DNA from: Siphonodentalium dalli
Taxonomy: Eukaryota; Mollusca; Scaphopoda; Gadilida; Siphonodentaliidae
Length of the DNA stretch: 64,000 bases
Direction of reading: 5' to 3'
NCBI GenBank assembly: GCA_032622095.1
Contig: CP136066.1
Location: 187,028,716 to 187,092,715, forward strand
How positions within the stretch are numbered: position 1 is the first letter of the stretch; every line of letters begins with the position of its first letter. Below, in pieces: positions 26,303 to 38,596 of this stretch. Under the pieces are notes generated by a model. It had not been told where the DNA came from and ran no database searches. It worked only from the letters and a program-made list of their open reading frames with translations. The position numbers and the translations under genes are program-made.

Positions 26303-26580
26303 AAGGTACGCTCACAACGTATATATGAACACCTCTTAATGGCGATCATTTCCATGGATACGATTTTATTGTGGCTAAACATATCCTAGCCATTTTGTAT
26401 GTTGGCGTTGAATACCAAATGCGTCCATTCACTAAAATTGCGCTGAAATTGAGCACATTTGTTTACATGCCTAACTTCTGAGCTTTAACAAATCTTATGT
26501 AACATTATTTTGTTGTATATATCTGTATTATACGCAATCTCCGTTGATATGGAGGAATAAAGTATCTCTCTCTCTCTCTC
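26303..26580 (+). other. LINE 3' untranslated region with (TC)n tail
   Basis: Follows the ORF2 stop. AATAAAG at about 26558 is followed directly by a TC dinucleotide run that ends at the direct repeat. Microsatellite-like 3' tails instead of poly(A) are known in several LINE clades. Confidence 0.8.
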
Positions 26581-26628
26581 TTGTCATTTAAAACATGACA
26601 TCCACAAACGCACTACGAGATAATTCGT
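26581..26628 (+). repeat. Right 48-bp direct repeat (target duplication)
   Basis: Exact match to 19629-19676. Bases on either side differ (C versus T before, AGTC versus GAGG after). Confidence 0.9.
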
Positions 26629-26635
26629 AGTCGAC

Positions 26636-26803
26636 ACAGAGCAGCACCACCCCATAATACCTATATGTTTACTTGGTGTCGGCACCGAGCACCACCACAA
26701 CCCCATGATACCTATATGTTTACTTGGTGTCGGCACCGAACACCACCACCACCCCATGATACCTATATGTTTACTTGTTGTCGGCACCGAGCAGCACCAG
26801 TCA
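26636..26803. repeat. Three tandem copies of a unit of about 55 bp
   Basis: The phrase ATACCTATATGTTTACTTG followed by TCGGCACCGA recurs three times, separated by ACCACC-rich links. It lies just outside the LINE insertion site. Confidence 0.85.
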
Positions 26804-27326
26804 CTCAAAACGACTAATTGGGTCATTATACTACAATTGTGAGTGTCAAAATGACCAGGATTGAGTCATAATGACTAACATTTCTTTGTCAATGGGAAGT
26901 TGAAAATGTAATGTGGTGAAAATGTAATGTGGCGTAAATTTTTTGCAAATAATTCCAAAACTCAACCAGATGATATATTTTCCAGAATCAGAGACAGAGT
27001 TGAAAGGAGGTCAAACTTTCAATCCTTTCTACAAAAACAGAGACTCCAACACTGGTCTGTTGAACTGTATGGCAATACAATAGTTCGTGATAATAGGTCT
27101 GCTCAACTGGTTCATTTTTCCAATACGTCTGTGGTGTCTATGAAATACGAACATTTTAACCAAACAATGTAGCCTATGGTGTGGAGCCATTATATCCCAT
27201 CATCAAATTTGTTCTATTATAGATCAACTAGAATTACGATGCAAAGGAATTGAACATTTAGCAATGGATATTAAACATCATTAAAGCTGTGTCGCATTTA
27301 GAGTTATTTCTTAGTGCAACGTAACT
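26804..27326. other. Flank of the 31-bp satellite, no gene
   Basis: An 81-codon plus-strand ORF (26927-27172) has no recognised domain. Words such as GTCATAATGACTAAC near 26865 resemble the satellite core, so this may be the degenerate edge of the same repeat or its parent element. Confidence 0.4.
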
Positions 27327-30300
27327 TAGTCACTATGACTTAGGATGTGGGTTAGTCAAAGTGACTCGCTGAATGATGTGGCTTAGTCATAGTGACTCAC
27401 TGAATGATGTGGGTTAGTCAAAGTGACTCGCTGAATGATGTGGGTTAGTCATAGTGACTCGCCGAATGATGTGGGTTAGTCACAGTGACTCGCTGAATGA
27501 TGTGGGTTAGTCACAGTGACTCGCTGAATGATGTGGGTTAGTCACAGTGACTCGCTGAATGATGTGGGTTAGTCATAGTGACTCGCTGAATGATGTGGGT
27601 TAGTCAAAGTGACTCGCTGAATGATGTGGGTTAGTCACAGTGACTCGCTGAATGATGTTGGTTAGTCACAGTGACTCGCTGAATGATGTGGGTTAGTCAC
27701 AGTGACTCGCTGAATGATGTGGGTTAGTCACAGTGACTCACTGAATGATGTGGGTTAGTCATAGTGACTAGCTGAATGATGTGGGTTAGTCATAGTGACT
27801 AGCTGAATGATGTGGGTTAGTCATAGTGACTAGCTGAATGATGTGGTTTAGTCATAGTGACTAGCTGAATGATGTGGGTTAGTCATAGTGACTAGCTGAA
27901 TGATGTGGGTTAGTCATAGTGACTCGCTGAATGATGTGGGTTAGTCATAGTGACTAGCTGAATGATGTGGGTTAGTCAAAGTGACTCGCTGAATGATGTG
28001 GGTTAGTCAAAGTGACTCGCTGAATGATGTGGGTTAGTCATAGTGACTCACTGAATGATGTGGGTTAGTCATAGTGACTCGCTGAATGATGTGGGTTAGT
28101 CAAAGTGACTCGCTGAATGATGTGGGTTAGTCATAGTGACTCACTGAATGATGTGGGTTAGTCATAGTGACTCACTGAATGATGTGGGTTAGTCATAGTG
28201 ACTCGCTGAATGATGTGGGTTAGTCATAGTGACTCGCTGAATGATGTGGGTTAGTCATAGTGACTCGCTGAATGATGTGGGTTAGTCAAAGTGACTCGCT
28301 GAATGATGTGGGTTAGTCATAGTGACTCGCTGAATGATGTGGGTTAGTCATAGTGACTCACTGAATGATGTGGGTTAGTCAAAGTGACTCGCTGAATGAT
28401 GTGGGTTAGTCATAGTGACTCACTGAATGATGTGGGTTAGTCAAAGTGACTCGCTGAATGATGTGGGTTAGTCAAAGTGACTCGCTGAATGATGTGGGTT
28501 AGTCAAAGTGACTCGCTGAATGATGTGGGTTAGTCATAGTGACTCGCTGAATGATGTGGGTTAGTCAAAGTGACTCGTTGAATGATGTGGGTTAGTCATA
28601 GTGACTCACTGAATGATGTGGGTTAGTCATAGTGACTCGCTGAATGATGTGGGTTAGTCATAGTGACTCACTGAATGATGTGGGTTAGTCAAAGTGACTA
28701 GCTGATTGATGTGGGTTAGTCAAAGTGACTCGCTGAATGATGTGGGTTAGTCATAGTGACTCGCTGAATGATGTGGGTTAGTCATAGTGACTCACTGAAT
28801 GATGTGGGTTAGTCAAAGTGACTCGCTGATTGATGTGGGTTAGTCATAGTGACTCGCTGAATGATGTGGGTTAGTCATAGTGACTCACTGAATGATGTTG
28901 GTTAGTCAAAGTGACTCGCTGAATGATGTGGGTTAGTCAAAGTGACTCGCTGAATGATGTGGGTTAGTCATAGTGACTCACTGAATGATGTGGGTTAGTC
29001 AAAGTGACTCGCTGAATGATGTGGGTTAGTCAAAGTGACTCGCTGAATGATGTGGGTTAGTCATAGTGACTCACCGAATGATGTGGGTTAGTCAAAGTGA
29101 CTCGCTGAATGATGTGGGTTAGTCAAAGTGACTCGCTGAATGATGTGGGTTAGTCATAGTGACTCGCTGAATGATGTGGGTTAGTCATAGTGACTCGCTG
29201 AATGATGTGGGTTAGTCAAAGTGACTCGCTGAATGATGTGGGTTAGTCATAGTAACTCGCTGAATGATGTGGGTTAGTCATAGTGGCTCACTGAATGATG
29301 TGGGTTAGTCAAAGTGACTCGCTGAATGATGTGGGTTAGTCATAGTAGCTCGCTGAATGATGTGGGTTAGTCATAGTGACTAGCTGAATGATGTGGGTTA
29401 GTCATAGTGACTAGCTGAATGATGTGGGTTAGTCATAGTGACTAGCTGAATGATGTGGGTTAGTCATAGTGACTAGCTGAATGATGTTGGTTAGTCATAG
29501 TGACTAGCTGAATGATGTGGGTTAGTCATAGTGACTAGCTGAATGATGTGGGTTAGTCACAGTGACTCGCTGAATGATGTGGGTTAGTCATAGTGACTCG
29601 CTGAATGATGTGGGTTAGTCAAAGTGACTCGCTGAATGATGTGGGTTAGTCACAGTGACTCACTGAATGATGTGGGTTAGTCATAGTGACTCGCTGATTG
29701 ATGTGGGTTAGTCATAGTGACTCGCTGAATGAAGTGGGTTAGTCAAAGTGACTCGCTGAATGATGTGGGTTAGTCATAGTGACTCGCTGAATGATGTGGG
29801 TTAGTCAAAGTGACTCGCTGAATGATGTGGGTTAGTCATAGTGACTCACCGAATGATGTGGGTTAGTCAAAGTGACTCGCTGAATGATGTGGGTTAGTCA
29901 AAGTGACTCGCTGAATGATGCGGGTTAGTCAAACTGACTCGCTGAATGATGTGGGTTAGTCAAAGTGACTCGCTGAATGATGTGGGTTAGTCAAAGTGAC
30001 TCGCTGAATGATGTGGGTTAGTCATAGTGACTCACTGAATGATGTGGGTTAGTCAAAGTGACTCGCTGAATGATGTGGGTTAATCATAGTGACTCACTGA
30101 ATGATGTGGGTTAGTCATAGTGACTCGCTGAATGATGTGGGTTAGTCATAGTGACTCACTGAATGATGTGGGTTAGTCAAAGTGACTCGCTGAATGATGT
30201 GGGTTAGTCATAGTGACTCGCTGAATGATGTGGGTTAGTCATAGTGACTCACTGAATAATGTGGGTTAGTCAAAGTGACTCGCTGAATGATGTGGGTTAG

Positions 30301-31940
30301 TCAAAGTGACTCGCTGAATGATGTGGGTTAGTCAAAGTGACTCGCTGAATGGTGTGGGTTAGTCATAGTGACTAGCTGAATGATGTGGGTTAGTCATAGT
30401 GACTCACTGAATGATGTGGGTTAGTCAAAGTGACTAGCTGATTGATGTGGGTTAGTCAAAGTGACTCGCTGAATGATGTGGGTTAGTCATAGTGACTCGC
30501 TGAATGATGTGGGTTAGTCATAGTGACTCGCTGAATGATGTGGGTTAGTCATAGTGACTCACTGAATGATGTGGGTTAGTCATAGTGACTCGCTGAATGA
30601 TGTGGGTTAGTCATAGTGACTCGCTGAATGATGTGGGTTAGTCAAAGTGACTCGCTGAATGATGTGGGTTAGTCATAGTGACTCGCTGAATGATGTGGGT
30701 TAGTCAAAGTGACTCACTGAATGATGTTGGTTAGTCAAAGTGACTCGCTGAATGATGTGGGTTAGTCAAAGTGACTCGCTGAATGATGTGGGTTAGTCAT
30801 AGTGACTCGCTGAATGATGTGGGTTAGTCATAGTGACTCACTGAATGATGTTGGTTAGTCAAAGTGACTCGCTGAATGATGTGGGTTAGTCAAAGTGACT
30901 CGCTGAATGATGTGGGTTAGTCAAAGTGACTCGCTGAATGGTGTGGGTTAGTCATAGTGACTAGCTGAATGATGTGGGTTAGTCATAGTGACTCACTGAA
31001 TGATGTGGGTTAGTCAAAGTGACTAGCTGATTGATGTGGGTTAGTCAAAGTGACTCGCTGAATGATGTGGGTTAGTCATAGTGACTCGCTGAATGATGTG
31101 GGTTAGTCATAGTGACTCGCTGAATGATGTGGGTTAGTCATAGTGACTCACTGAATGATGTGGGTTAGTCATAGTGACTCGCTGAATGATGTGGGTTAGT
31201 CATAGTGACTCGCTGAATGATGTGGGTTAGTCAAAGTGACTCGCTGAATGATGTGGGTTAGTCATAGTGACTCGCTGAATGATGTGGGTTAGTCAAAGTG
31301 ACTCACTGAATGATGTTGGTTAGTCAAAGTGACTCGCTGAATGATGTGGGTTAGTCAAAGTGACTCGCTGAATGATGTGGGTTAGTCATAGTGACTCGCT
31401 GAATGATGTGGGTTAGTCATAGTGACTCACTGAATGATGTTGGTTAGTCAAAGTGACTCGCTGAATGATGTGGGTTAGTCAAAGTGACTCGCTGAATGAT
31501 GTGGGTTAGTCATAGTGACTCACTGAATGATGTGGGTTAGTCAAAGTGACTCGCTGAATGATGTGGGTTAGTCAAAGTGACTCGCTGAATGATGTGGGTT
31601 AGTCATAGTGACTCACTGAATGATGTGGGTTAGTCAAAGTGACTCGCTGAATGATGTGGGTTAGTCAAAGTGACTCGCTGAATGATGTGGGTTAGTCATA
31701 GTGACTCGCTGAATGATGTGGGTTAGTCAAAGTGACTCGCTGAATGATGTGGGTTAGTCATAGTAACTTGCTGAATGATGTGGGTTAGTCAAAGTGACTC
31801 GCTGAATGATGTGGGTTAGTCATAGTGACTCACTGAATGATGTGTGTTAGTCATAGTGACTCGCTGAATGATGTGGTTTAGTCAAAGTGACTCGCTGAAA
31901 GGTGTGGGTTAGTCAAAGTGACTCCAAATGATTGTGACTA
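27327..31940. repeat. 31-bp satellite, about 148 copies
   Basis: Consensus unit: GTGACTCGCTGAATGATG then TGGGTTAGTCAAA. Each unit carries a near-palindrome, AGTCANAGTGACT. Variation sits mainly at two places: the centre (A, T or C) and the bases after GACT (CG, CA or AG). A 19-unit block of 589 bp is duplicated (marker GAATGGTGTGGG at about 30348 and 30937), showing higher-order growth. Edge units are degenerate. No coding frame is maintained. Confidence 0.97.
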
Positions 31941-31974
31941 ACCCTAGGTTAGTCATGTTGACATGATTTTTCTC

Positions 31975-33250
31975 AGTGTAGATCCTAAACGAGTGAACGA
32001 ATATAGGCTAGAAAATTCAGCATGGACGTCTCACGGAAGAATTATTCTTCCCTTGTAATACCGATCCGGCCAAAAACACAGCAGTCTGTCCTTCCCCATA
32101 TCCGAATCGAAGATATTTTGTTGAAAATCGCAGCGAAGTTCGTTGGACGTTCGTGGACATTTGGCTATTTACATGAAATATGTTTGGCAGGCATATGATC
32201 TTTTAAAATAAGTGTTGTCTGGGTATATGGCAGCTATCACACTTGTCAACAAATGCGAGTCAATGCTATTTTTTGTGAAAAGAGACCGTGTCGCGAATTT
32301 CTACGAACGTCCAACCAACTTCACAGAGGTATTCCCATATATTTGATCATCTCCAGTATTATCTCACAAACAGCAAGTATTTCGCAATGTCGATGATTTC
32401 GTTTGTTATACATCAAGATATGTCCATTGCACCGGAAACGGGCTCTATAATTAGCCCAGCAGTATATATTTTATTGTCTGTTTGATATCTGAATGTTTCT
32501 TAAAGTGTAAACGGACAGTCGGTACTTAGAAAATTCTGGGATAATTTCGCCATGAGGTTAGAGGCAAAATCAGTGAACCAAATTGGCTTGAAATTTCAGC
32601 AGATGGATCATAGATAATTCCCACGCAATACCATTTCGACCCAAATATAGCGGTTTGTTCTGCACCCATGTGCGAGTCTAGTAAATTTGAGCGAAAATTT
32701 ACAAAGTACAGCGCCAATGCTGCGTTTGCCACCTGAATGTATTTAAATGCACGAATTTCAACACGCACAACTATTGCAATTGTACATGTATTTGGTATCT
32801 ACAAACATTCAAAAGTGTCGAATAAGAACCCTATAAATTATCTAGAAGCATATATAATTTGAATGTCTGTTTTAATGTATTTTAACAGGGAAACGGACAT
32901 TCGGGAAATTATGTGAAAAATTCGAGTGTAGAGAGTAGAGATAAACGAGTGGAGAGCAATGGGCTTGACAATTCAACAGTGCACTCTCATGAAACAATTA
33001 TTCTTTCCACGCCAAAGCTATCCGATCAAAAGAGAGCGGTTTGTCTTGCCCCAAAGTGCGAATGTCCACGAATGTCGAACTAACTTCACATCGCGAATGT
33101 CCACGAACGTGCAACCAACTTCACATTGAATATCCACGAATGTCCATCGTCCAACCAACTTCACACCGAATTTACACACACCTGTAAATACGTTATACTA
33201 TTTAGAATGTATATCACACGACATTGGTTCACCGTATACACCCGGGCGTT
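31975..33250. repeat. Dispersed repeat family with AACCAACTTCACA motif
   Basis: Contains several copies of CGAA(C/T)GTCCAACCAACTTCACA-like words (near 32300 and 33060-33170) and segments about TTTCCACGC and GCGGTTTGTC. These also occur, often in reverse orientation, at 59820-60060, 62040-62740 and 63480-64000. No terminal repeat or transposase is seen, so the class is unknown. Confidence 0.6.
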
Positions 33251-33304
33251 GCCAGGACGATAATCACTGCGACGACAAGATGAATATGATTAGGTCGACG
33301 GCGC

Positions 33305-33450
33305 TAATGGCGACGATAATGATGATGACTGCAGTGTACGATGGAGATGATGATGTTGATAATGATGACAACGATGACGTCGTTTATGTTGATGATTATG
33401 ACGAAAATGATGACGATGGTGATGATGAAGATAAAGATGACGACGACGAT
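33305..33450. repeat. Degenerate GAT/GAC trinucleotide tract
   Basis: A GATGATGAC-rich microsatellite. The minus-strand ORF over it is His-rich only because of the repeat. Confidence 0.85.
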
Positions 33451-33451
33451 A

Positions 33452-33520
33452 GCTAACTTGATTAAACAAGTTAGTATCTTGTTTAAACAAGTTAGCTAAC
33501 TTGATTAAACAAGTTAGTAA
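33452..33520. repeat. Tandem palindromes, CTAACTTG ... CAAGTTAG
   Basis: The 22-bp palindrome CTAACTTG-ATTAAA-CAAGTTAG occurs twice, separated by a related half unit (TTGTTTAAACAAGTTAG). It can form several alternative hairpins. Confidence 0.85.
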
Positions 33521-36194
33521 CAAAAGAGGAGGTGGCGGTTCTACGCTGCCGTAGAAATGCATCTTTACCAAATATCTCTCTCTGAAACATGACAAATGGT
33601 CAGCCTTAAAAATATATCACTATGTCAATTGTTGTTTCATGACGTCAAATCGGACCTTGGACCTATAATACGGTATATATATATTGTTTGCTTATTTCAG
33701 TGAATAAATTGATAAGTAAGTACCCAGACAGACACAACTAGCTTAAAGTGATGTGAAACACTCCGGTATGGTGATCAAATAGAAATGGAGAAGAAGCTTG
33801 TTCAAAGTAGTAATTTAAAAAAAGCAGTAAATCCAAATTTACAACACACACGTCATTCTTATATATTAATTAAATGCAGTGACTCTCGATGGCGAAATCG
33901 TTTTCGTTAGTTTATCGCCCATAGATGCGTCCCGAATCGAGTAGTAAATATTTACAATTGAGCGTAGCTCTGACGATGTTTTCTATGGAGTGGTACGGTC
34001 GATTTGCTTCAAATTTTCGGCGATGTTAGTAGAATGTTACATTCCTCCAGTTGTCATAACGCCTGAATACCAACTTCTCAGCTTCACGCACCCGAACAAG
34101 TACATAATATGTCTTTAATGTCTTGAATCTATATTGTAATTCGTAATTATCTTTAAATATAGGAAAAGAGTTGAAACTTGGATTCAAATATGTGATTGAT
34201 TTGGGCAGATTAACATCAATCGGTCGATATACATATAGAAGTTGGGTGTTTTTTTTAAAATAAACAGTGAGTTTAAACTCGACGGTCTACATGTATTTTC
34301 CTCCTGTACTAAATTGAGGCCAGCTAGCCGGTGCTCTCCTCAACGGATCTTTTGGCCATCGTCTGTTTATCAGTTGTCGAACAGTTTATCTTATAATTGT
34401 GTGCCATATTTGTTAAATATAGCTTTTACTCGATCAATTGGCGTTGAAATTTTAGGGATCGACTCAGGCGTGTATGAATGACTATTATAGAAAAGACGTA
34501 TATTATAAGTTTTTAAAGATTTTAAGTTTAGATTTGTTTTATTTATATTTACCTCACCATATGGTGAGTACCCAGACATATACAGCTATAGCGTATTGTC
34601 TTGACAATGTATATTGAATGTTACATGATGTCAAACAATCAGAACAATTTCAAACTATTTTCTGTCTGAAATTCCCAGCTGCAATGTGTTGTGTTGGGGA
34701 TGTAATTTACTGTAGAATAGTTTGACCACGCACGAAGTGTACCGCGACAAAATCGGAATCTATATAAAGAAAACCATATATTCAGCGTCACCCACAGCGC
34801 GGCACGTTATTAATTTGGACACGATAACAAGTCTTCCCCCGTTTTATTGGTTTTCGATTGTTTTATCGCATATTAGAACGATGAAATGACACGAGTTAGT
34901 GCATAATTGATTCTTGCCACGATAAATTCGGGCAAATGTCCGTTACGTAACAACTTGAGGAACTAAGGAATTTCTAATTTCGCATGTAGTGAACTGTTGT
35001 GCATGCATGTGCATTAATAAGTAGTTTGTCGTTCATTATTTATAATAAAATTAATTTCTAATTACTCTGCCGGTCAAAAAACAATGACCCCCGACCGATC
35101 GTCCAGTCATTCCTTATGATCATATACAAGTGGATTTACTGCAAATCAAACTGAAATATCTCTATGATTTTTGCCAGTATTAAATTATATAATTGATATG
35201 AGCCCGAAATAAAATCACGCACAAATATAAACAAACCGATGTAAAAAAAAACAACCGATTGGAAAACACGACAGCTGGAGTTTAAAAGTTCCCCCAATAT
35301 ATAAAGACCATATAAAAGCCCAGCTGGGCGATTTTGAAAAAAATAGTATAAAATCCCCGCTAGGCGGTTTTAAGAGTATACTCCAAATTAAAGGTTATTT
35401 TGGACGCAATACTGATTGGTTATTACTTTTGGACAACTAGTATATATATTTCTTTGCGAATATCCCGAAAACTTGCCATCAGAAAGCTGTCGGAGCGAAT
35501 ACTGCAGACCTAAGCATCGACGGATGACCAAAGTAAATTTTCGCTAATTTTAACTCAGTTTTCGCTCATTTTTGGCTATTTTCTAATTCTGTACATCAGT
35601 ATATACAAGGATGTTTACATGTTGTAACACAACAATAAATACTAAAGGGTTTTTCTAAGTACATCTTTTAAAACGAGTTTTGAGACGATATCTATCGAAT
35701 AACGTGGAACCGCCCAGCTGGGCACTTTCGATAAATCTTGTCTTCGGAGAATTTTGCACATTTCCACACTTTTACACAAATAATGGTGCGCCCTGGAGTA
35801 CAAACATAACAAATGATCATATTTTGTTGCACACAACAACGTTTTCTTAAAATTTAAATAATTTGAAACGAGTATTTGGATGATTTTGACGAGTGCTCGT
35901 CGAACCGCGCTTACGAAATATTATGATCAACGTTTTTAACGATTTCCTCGTTTTCACACCAACTCGAGTGCATCCGTGTGTTCAAAAATAACCACATATT
36001 ATTTGTAAACGCCGATATTTTGTTCTTTTGGGTCTTTTAGAACCAGTATTTAAACGATTTTCGAACTCCCACTGAACCTCCCAGCTGGGCGGTTATACGA
36101 AGATGACTGGGCGGGTACGAACCTGCTTAAACAGTATCGTGATTAGTATATACTGCTTCTCACGGGCGCCAATTATGTGAATGCAGAGGGAAAC
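33521..36194. other. No recognised gene; GCCCAGCTGGGC palindromes
   Basis: No supported gene. The palindrome GCCCAGCTGGGC occurs at 35318-35329 and 35712-35723, with a shorter form near 36080 and a variant (CCCCGCTAGGCGG) near 35357. Another palindrome, CTCACCATATGGTGAG, lies near 34552. Confidence 0.4.
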
Positions 36195-36279
36195 GGGCCA
36201 GCTCGCACAGGGCCAACTCGGTCCAGTCGACCTGGGCCAGCTCGCCCCGAGCCAGCTGAACGCTGGGCCAGCTCGCCCC
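36195..36279. repeat. GC-rich GGGCCAGCTCG array
   Basis: Irregular repeats of GGGCCAGCTCG and GGCCAACTCG in an otherwise AT-rich region. ORFs over it on both strands are by-products. Confidence 0.7.
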
Positions 36280-36945
36280 AAAAAAATGCCTGGACCGAAT
36301 TGGCCGTGGGACGAGTGGGCCCGGATCCATGTAGAGTCTGTGTGATTATATTTACATATAATACCACCATATCGCACACTACAGTCTATATACGCGTTCT
36401 ACGGTGAATTGGCTATATAATTGCCACGCAAATTTCCAGCGGGTGAAAGCGCGGGCTTTTCATCACCAAGAGTTGAGGAGCCCCGACCGATCTTAAGTCA
36501 ACCGGCTGCCATTGCACCCTCTTCCTAGCATGAGCATGTAGTACAAGCCCGGAATACAACATACTAGGGGATCTGGAGTCCATGCAAGCACAAAATAGGA
36601 CACTAAATTACAACAACCATTATAAACTCAAAATAATATATATATATCAACAGACAAAACGTATATAAGAAAACAAGTTAAGTCTTCACCCCGGTCCAGG
36701 TTCGGAATGGTGGGGGGGGGGCTTTGCTTCTTGCTGTGGTGGCATCCACCTACTGTGCATGGGCAGATAGTAATCTACTTAAAAACTCACAAACCATACA
36801 AACGCCCTTCAACGGAATTACATAATCCAAAAGTGGGTTGTATATGAGAGGGCTGAGAGCCCTTTCAAATTTTCCCAATGTATCATCCCAAACTCCAAAC
36901 TTGTCAGTGCGTGGACGCATAAACTATAAGCAAACGGGTACTTAC
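36280..36945. other. Presumed intron side of the PAN gene
   Basis: Downstream of the donor site on the minus strand. No second exon was recognised. A G-run is present near 36711. Confidence 0.35.
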
Positions 36946-37273
36946 CATCACCCACAGCACGGTATGTCACACTGTCTTCTCCAATCGTGTTATTTGGACA
37001 CGATGGTGTCAAGGGCCAATCATATAAATAACAAATGTTCTTCCCCGAATTACGAATGAACGACACACAACCACTCCGCATACACTGTGCGGCACATTGC
37101 TGGTCGCTGGATACTCCGAAATATCTCTTGCTGTCAAAGAAACCTGGCGTGTAAATGCCATCTAATGTTGAGATCTCATTGAATTTACACGTCTGAGATG
37201 GCATCGAACTTTGGGCGACCAGCTCATCGACGAAGATTATCAGAACGAGAATCAGAGACCAAACGCTCTCCAT
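36946..37273 (-). CDS. Secreted PAN/apple-domain protein, first exon
   Basis: A partial gene. The chosen ATG (37273) starts MESVWSLILVLIIFVDELVA, a typical signal peptide, so the product should be secreted or extracellular. An in-frame ATG 31 codons upstream would bury the signal peptide and is less likely. Residues of about 28-108 look like a PAN/apple module: CKF, then QQCAAQCMRSGCVSF, then NICYLYDW, giving the expected cysteine spacing around a short helix. PAN modules bind proteins or sugars. The exon ends at a consensus donor (G then GTAAGT, 36945-36940) in phase 1, the phase usual for shuffled extracellular modules. Later exons should lie to the left but were not identified. A C-type lectin gene lies upstream on the same strand (54.4-57 kb). 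The two might be related PAN-plus-lectin genes, which is inference. Confidence 0.7.
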
Positions 37274-38207
37274 TGCACGATGACGAATTCCATGGGATAC
37301 TTCGTTTAATGTTGGCACTCCGATCTCTTTTACTGAGATTTTACATGCCAGCTTTGTCACACCCAACCTTCTGGACTCGAATTTAAATTATAGTAGATAT
37401 TCAAGATGCTTAACTGGAATATACGAGCGGGATACGCCGTATAGAATAAATGTGTGATCACGACGTGATATGCGACTGAGGTCGTCACGTGATTTGTATC
37501 GATCTATAGAAACGCTGAATAGCGATGCCTTTTCTTTTGTATATAGTTGCAGTGCGGGAGCTATGGTGGTGGTGTTTTCTTCACATCGACCCATCACGAG
37601 TTCGTATTCCATATAATATATTTATACACGGATGGCACAAGGGATGTTCTATATATTCTTTAACTTGAATACATTTACCCATGTATATTTTGATCGCCAG
37701 AATGGAAATATGACATAAAAATATAAGTATGTCTAATTGTTTGGTAGAAACTTTAATCCAGCCCCTGGTGCCGTGGTTGAGTCGTTTGCAATCCATGCAA
37801 TGCCGGGTAGGATGTTCGAACTGCATTTTGCAGGTCATTCACGACGCCATTAAATGAATGTTCTTAAATCCCACCTTCACCCTTAGGTATGTAAGAGTGA
37901 CTAATTTTAGATTATTTAAATGTGCAACCATGCTGATATTCACTTTTCGTATAACAAAAATACGATTATACCCGAGTTCCTTGCAATTTCGCAGCAAATG
38001 GTTCCTGTGCGAACCAAAACTGGCACATTTACGTTGATAATGATTAATTTCTGATGCAAAAGTCACAACTTAGTTTAAACGCATAAACGCCGATATGTGT
38101 GATGTATGATAATCCTGAGATGGGTATAACAAGAACATATCAAAACTTCCAAGTGCGCCCAAAACTTTAAATCTTCACACATAAATCATTCAGCCCTTCT
38201 GGCTTAA
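37274..38207. other. Upstream of the PAN exon; no further gene
   Basis: This should contain the PAN gene's promoter, but no clear TATA or initiator was identified. A tRNA-like SINE candidate is listed separately. Confidence 0.35.
37766..37850 (+). other. Possible tRNA-derived SINE head
   Basis: TGGTTGAGTCG (37774-37784) resembles a pol III A box and GTTCGAACT (37814-37822) a B box, at tRNA-like spacing. The flanking arms do not form a good acceptor stem, so it is not called a tRNA. Confidence 0.25.
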
Positions 38208-38592
38208 CCCTTTACCCAACAAACCGGGCAAAAACGGCCAAATAAAGCTGCAACAGCCTAAATTATCTTGGGTCTGTCTCAATAAAACCATACAAATATG
38301 AATATCATTTGAACCGGCTCATTGACCACATTGTGATGGTTACAGTTATGCCCTGTGCCAATGCATTCCCTTATATATGCGAGTCGACCATAGGTCGCCT
38401 CGCATATATAAGAGAATGCATTGGCCTAAAAAAATACTTTTTTTTAACACTTTTTACCATTTTTTCTTACATTCTTTAACAATTTTTAATGTGTTAAGCC
38501 AATGCATTCTCTTATATATGCGAGGCGACCTATTGTCGACTCGCATATATAAGAGAATGCATTGGCACAGGGCCGTTCTGTTGGGTAAAGGG
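38208..38592. mobile_element. piggyBac-like MITE with double-hairpin core
   Basis: Ends CCCTTTACCCAACA and its complement, flanked by TTAA (38204-38207, 38593-38596), the piggyBac-type signature. Inside are two hairpins that are inverted copies of each other. Each contains CCAATGCATTCTCTTATATA and GCGAGTCGACC with their complements. The same core recurs in elements with other outer ends at 45793, 48537, 51206 and 52462. Confidence 0.88.
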
Positions 38593-38596
38593 TTAA

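Larger units (their letters stand above)
19677..26580 (+). mobile_element. Full-length two-ORF non-LTR retrotransposon
   Basis: The 6904-bp element lies between perfect 48-bp direct repeats. It consists of a leader of about 1.4 kb, ORF1 (21118-22818), ORF2 (22811-26302) with APE-type endonuclease and reverse transcriptase, and a 278-bp 3' region ending in a (TC)n tail. Such two-ORF elements copy their RNA into a nicked target. The direct repeats show insertion by that route and imply that the 5' end is complete. Each ORF has one in-frame TAA, so this copy is probably not autonomous. The clade is uncertain; the layout suits CR1/L2/I-like groups. Confidence 0.9.

Noticed and set aside
27327-31940. 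Regular repeats that might suggest a CRISPR array
   Set aside because: The units are contiguous with no unique spacers, and the context is eukaryotic. It is a satellite.
33290-33595. His-rich ORF on the minus strand
   Set aside because: Produced by the GAT/GAC trinucleotide tract; no domain or conserved composition otherwise.
34391-34579. Minus-strand ORF with VNINKTNLNL, resembling a reverse transcriptase thumb
   Set aside because: Only one short motif-like word; no neighbouring LINE motifs or repeats.
36093-36407. Pro/Ala/Gly-rich ORFs on both strands
   Set aside because: By-products of the GC-rich GGGCCAGCTCG array.
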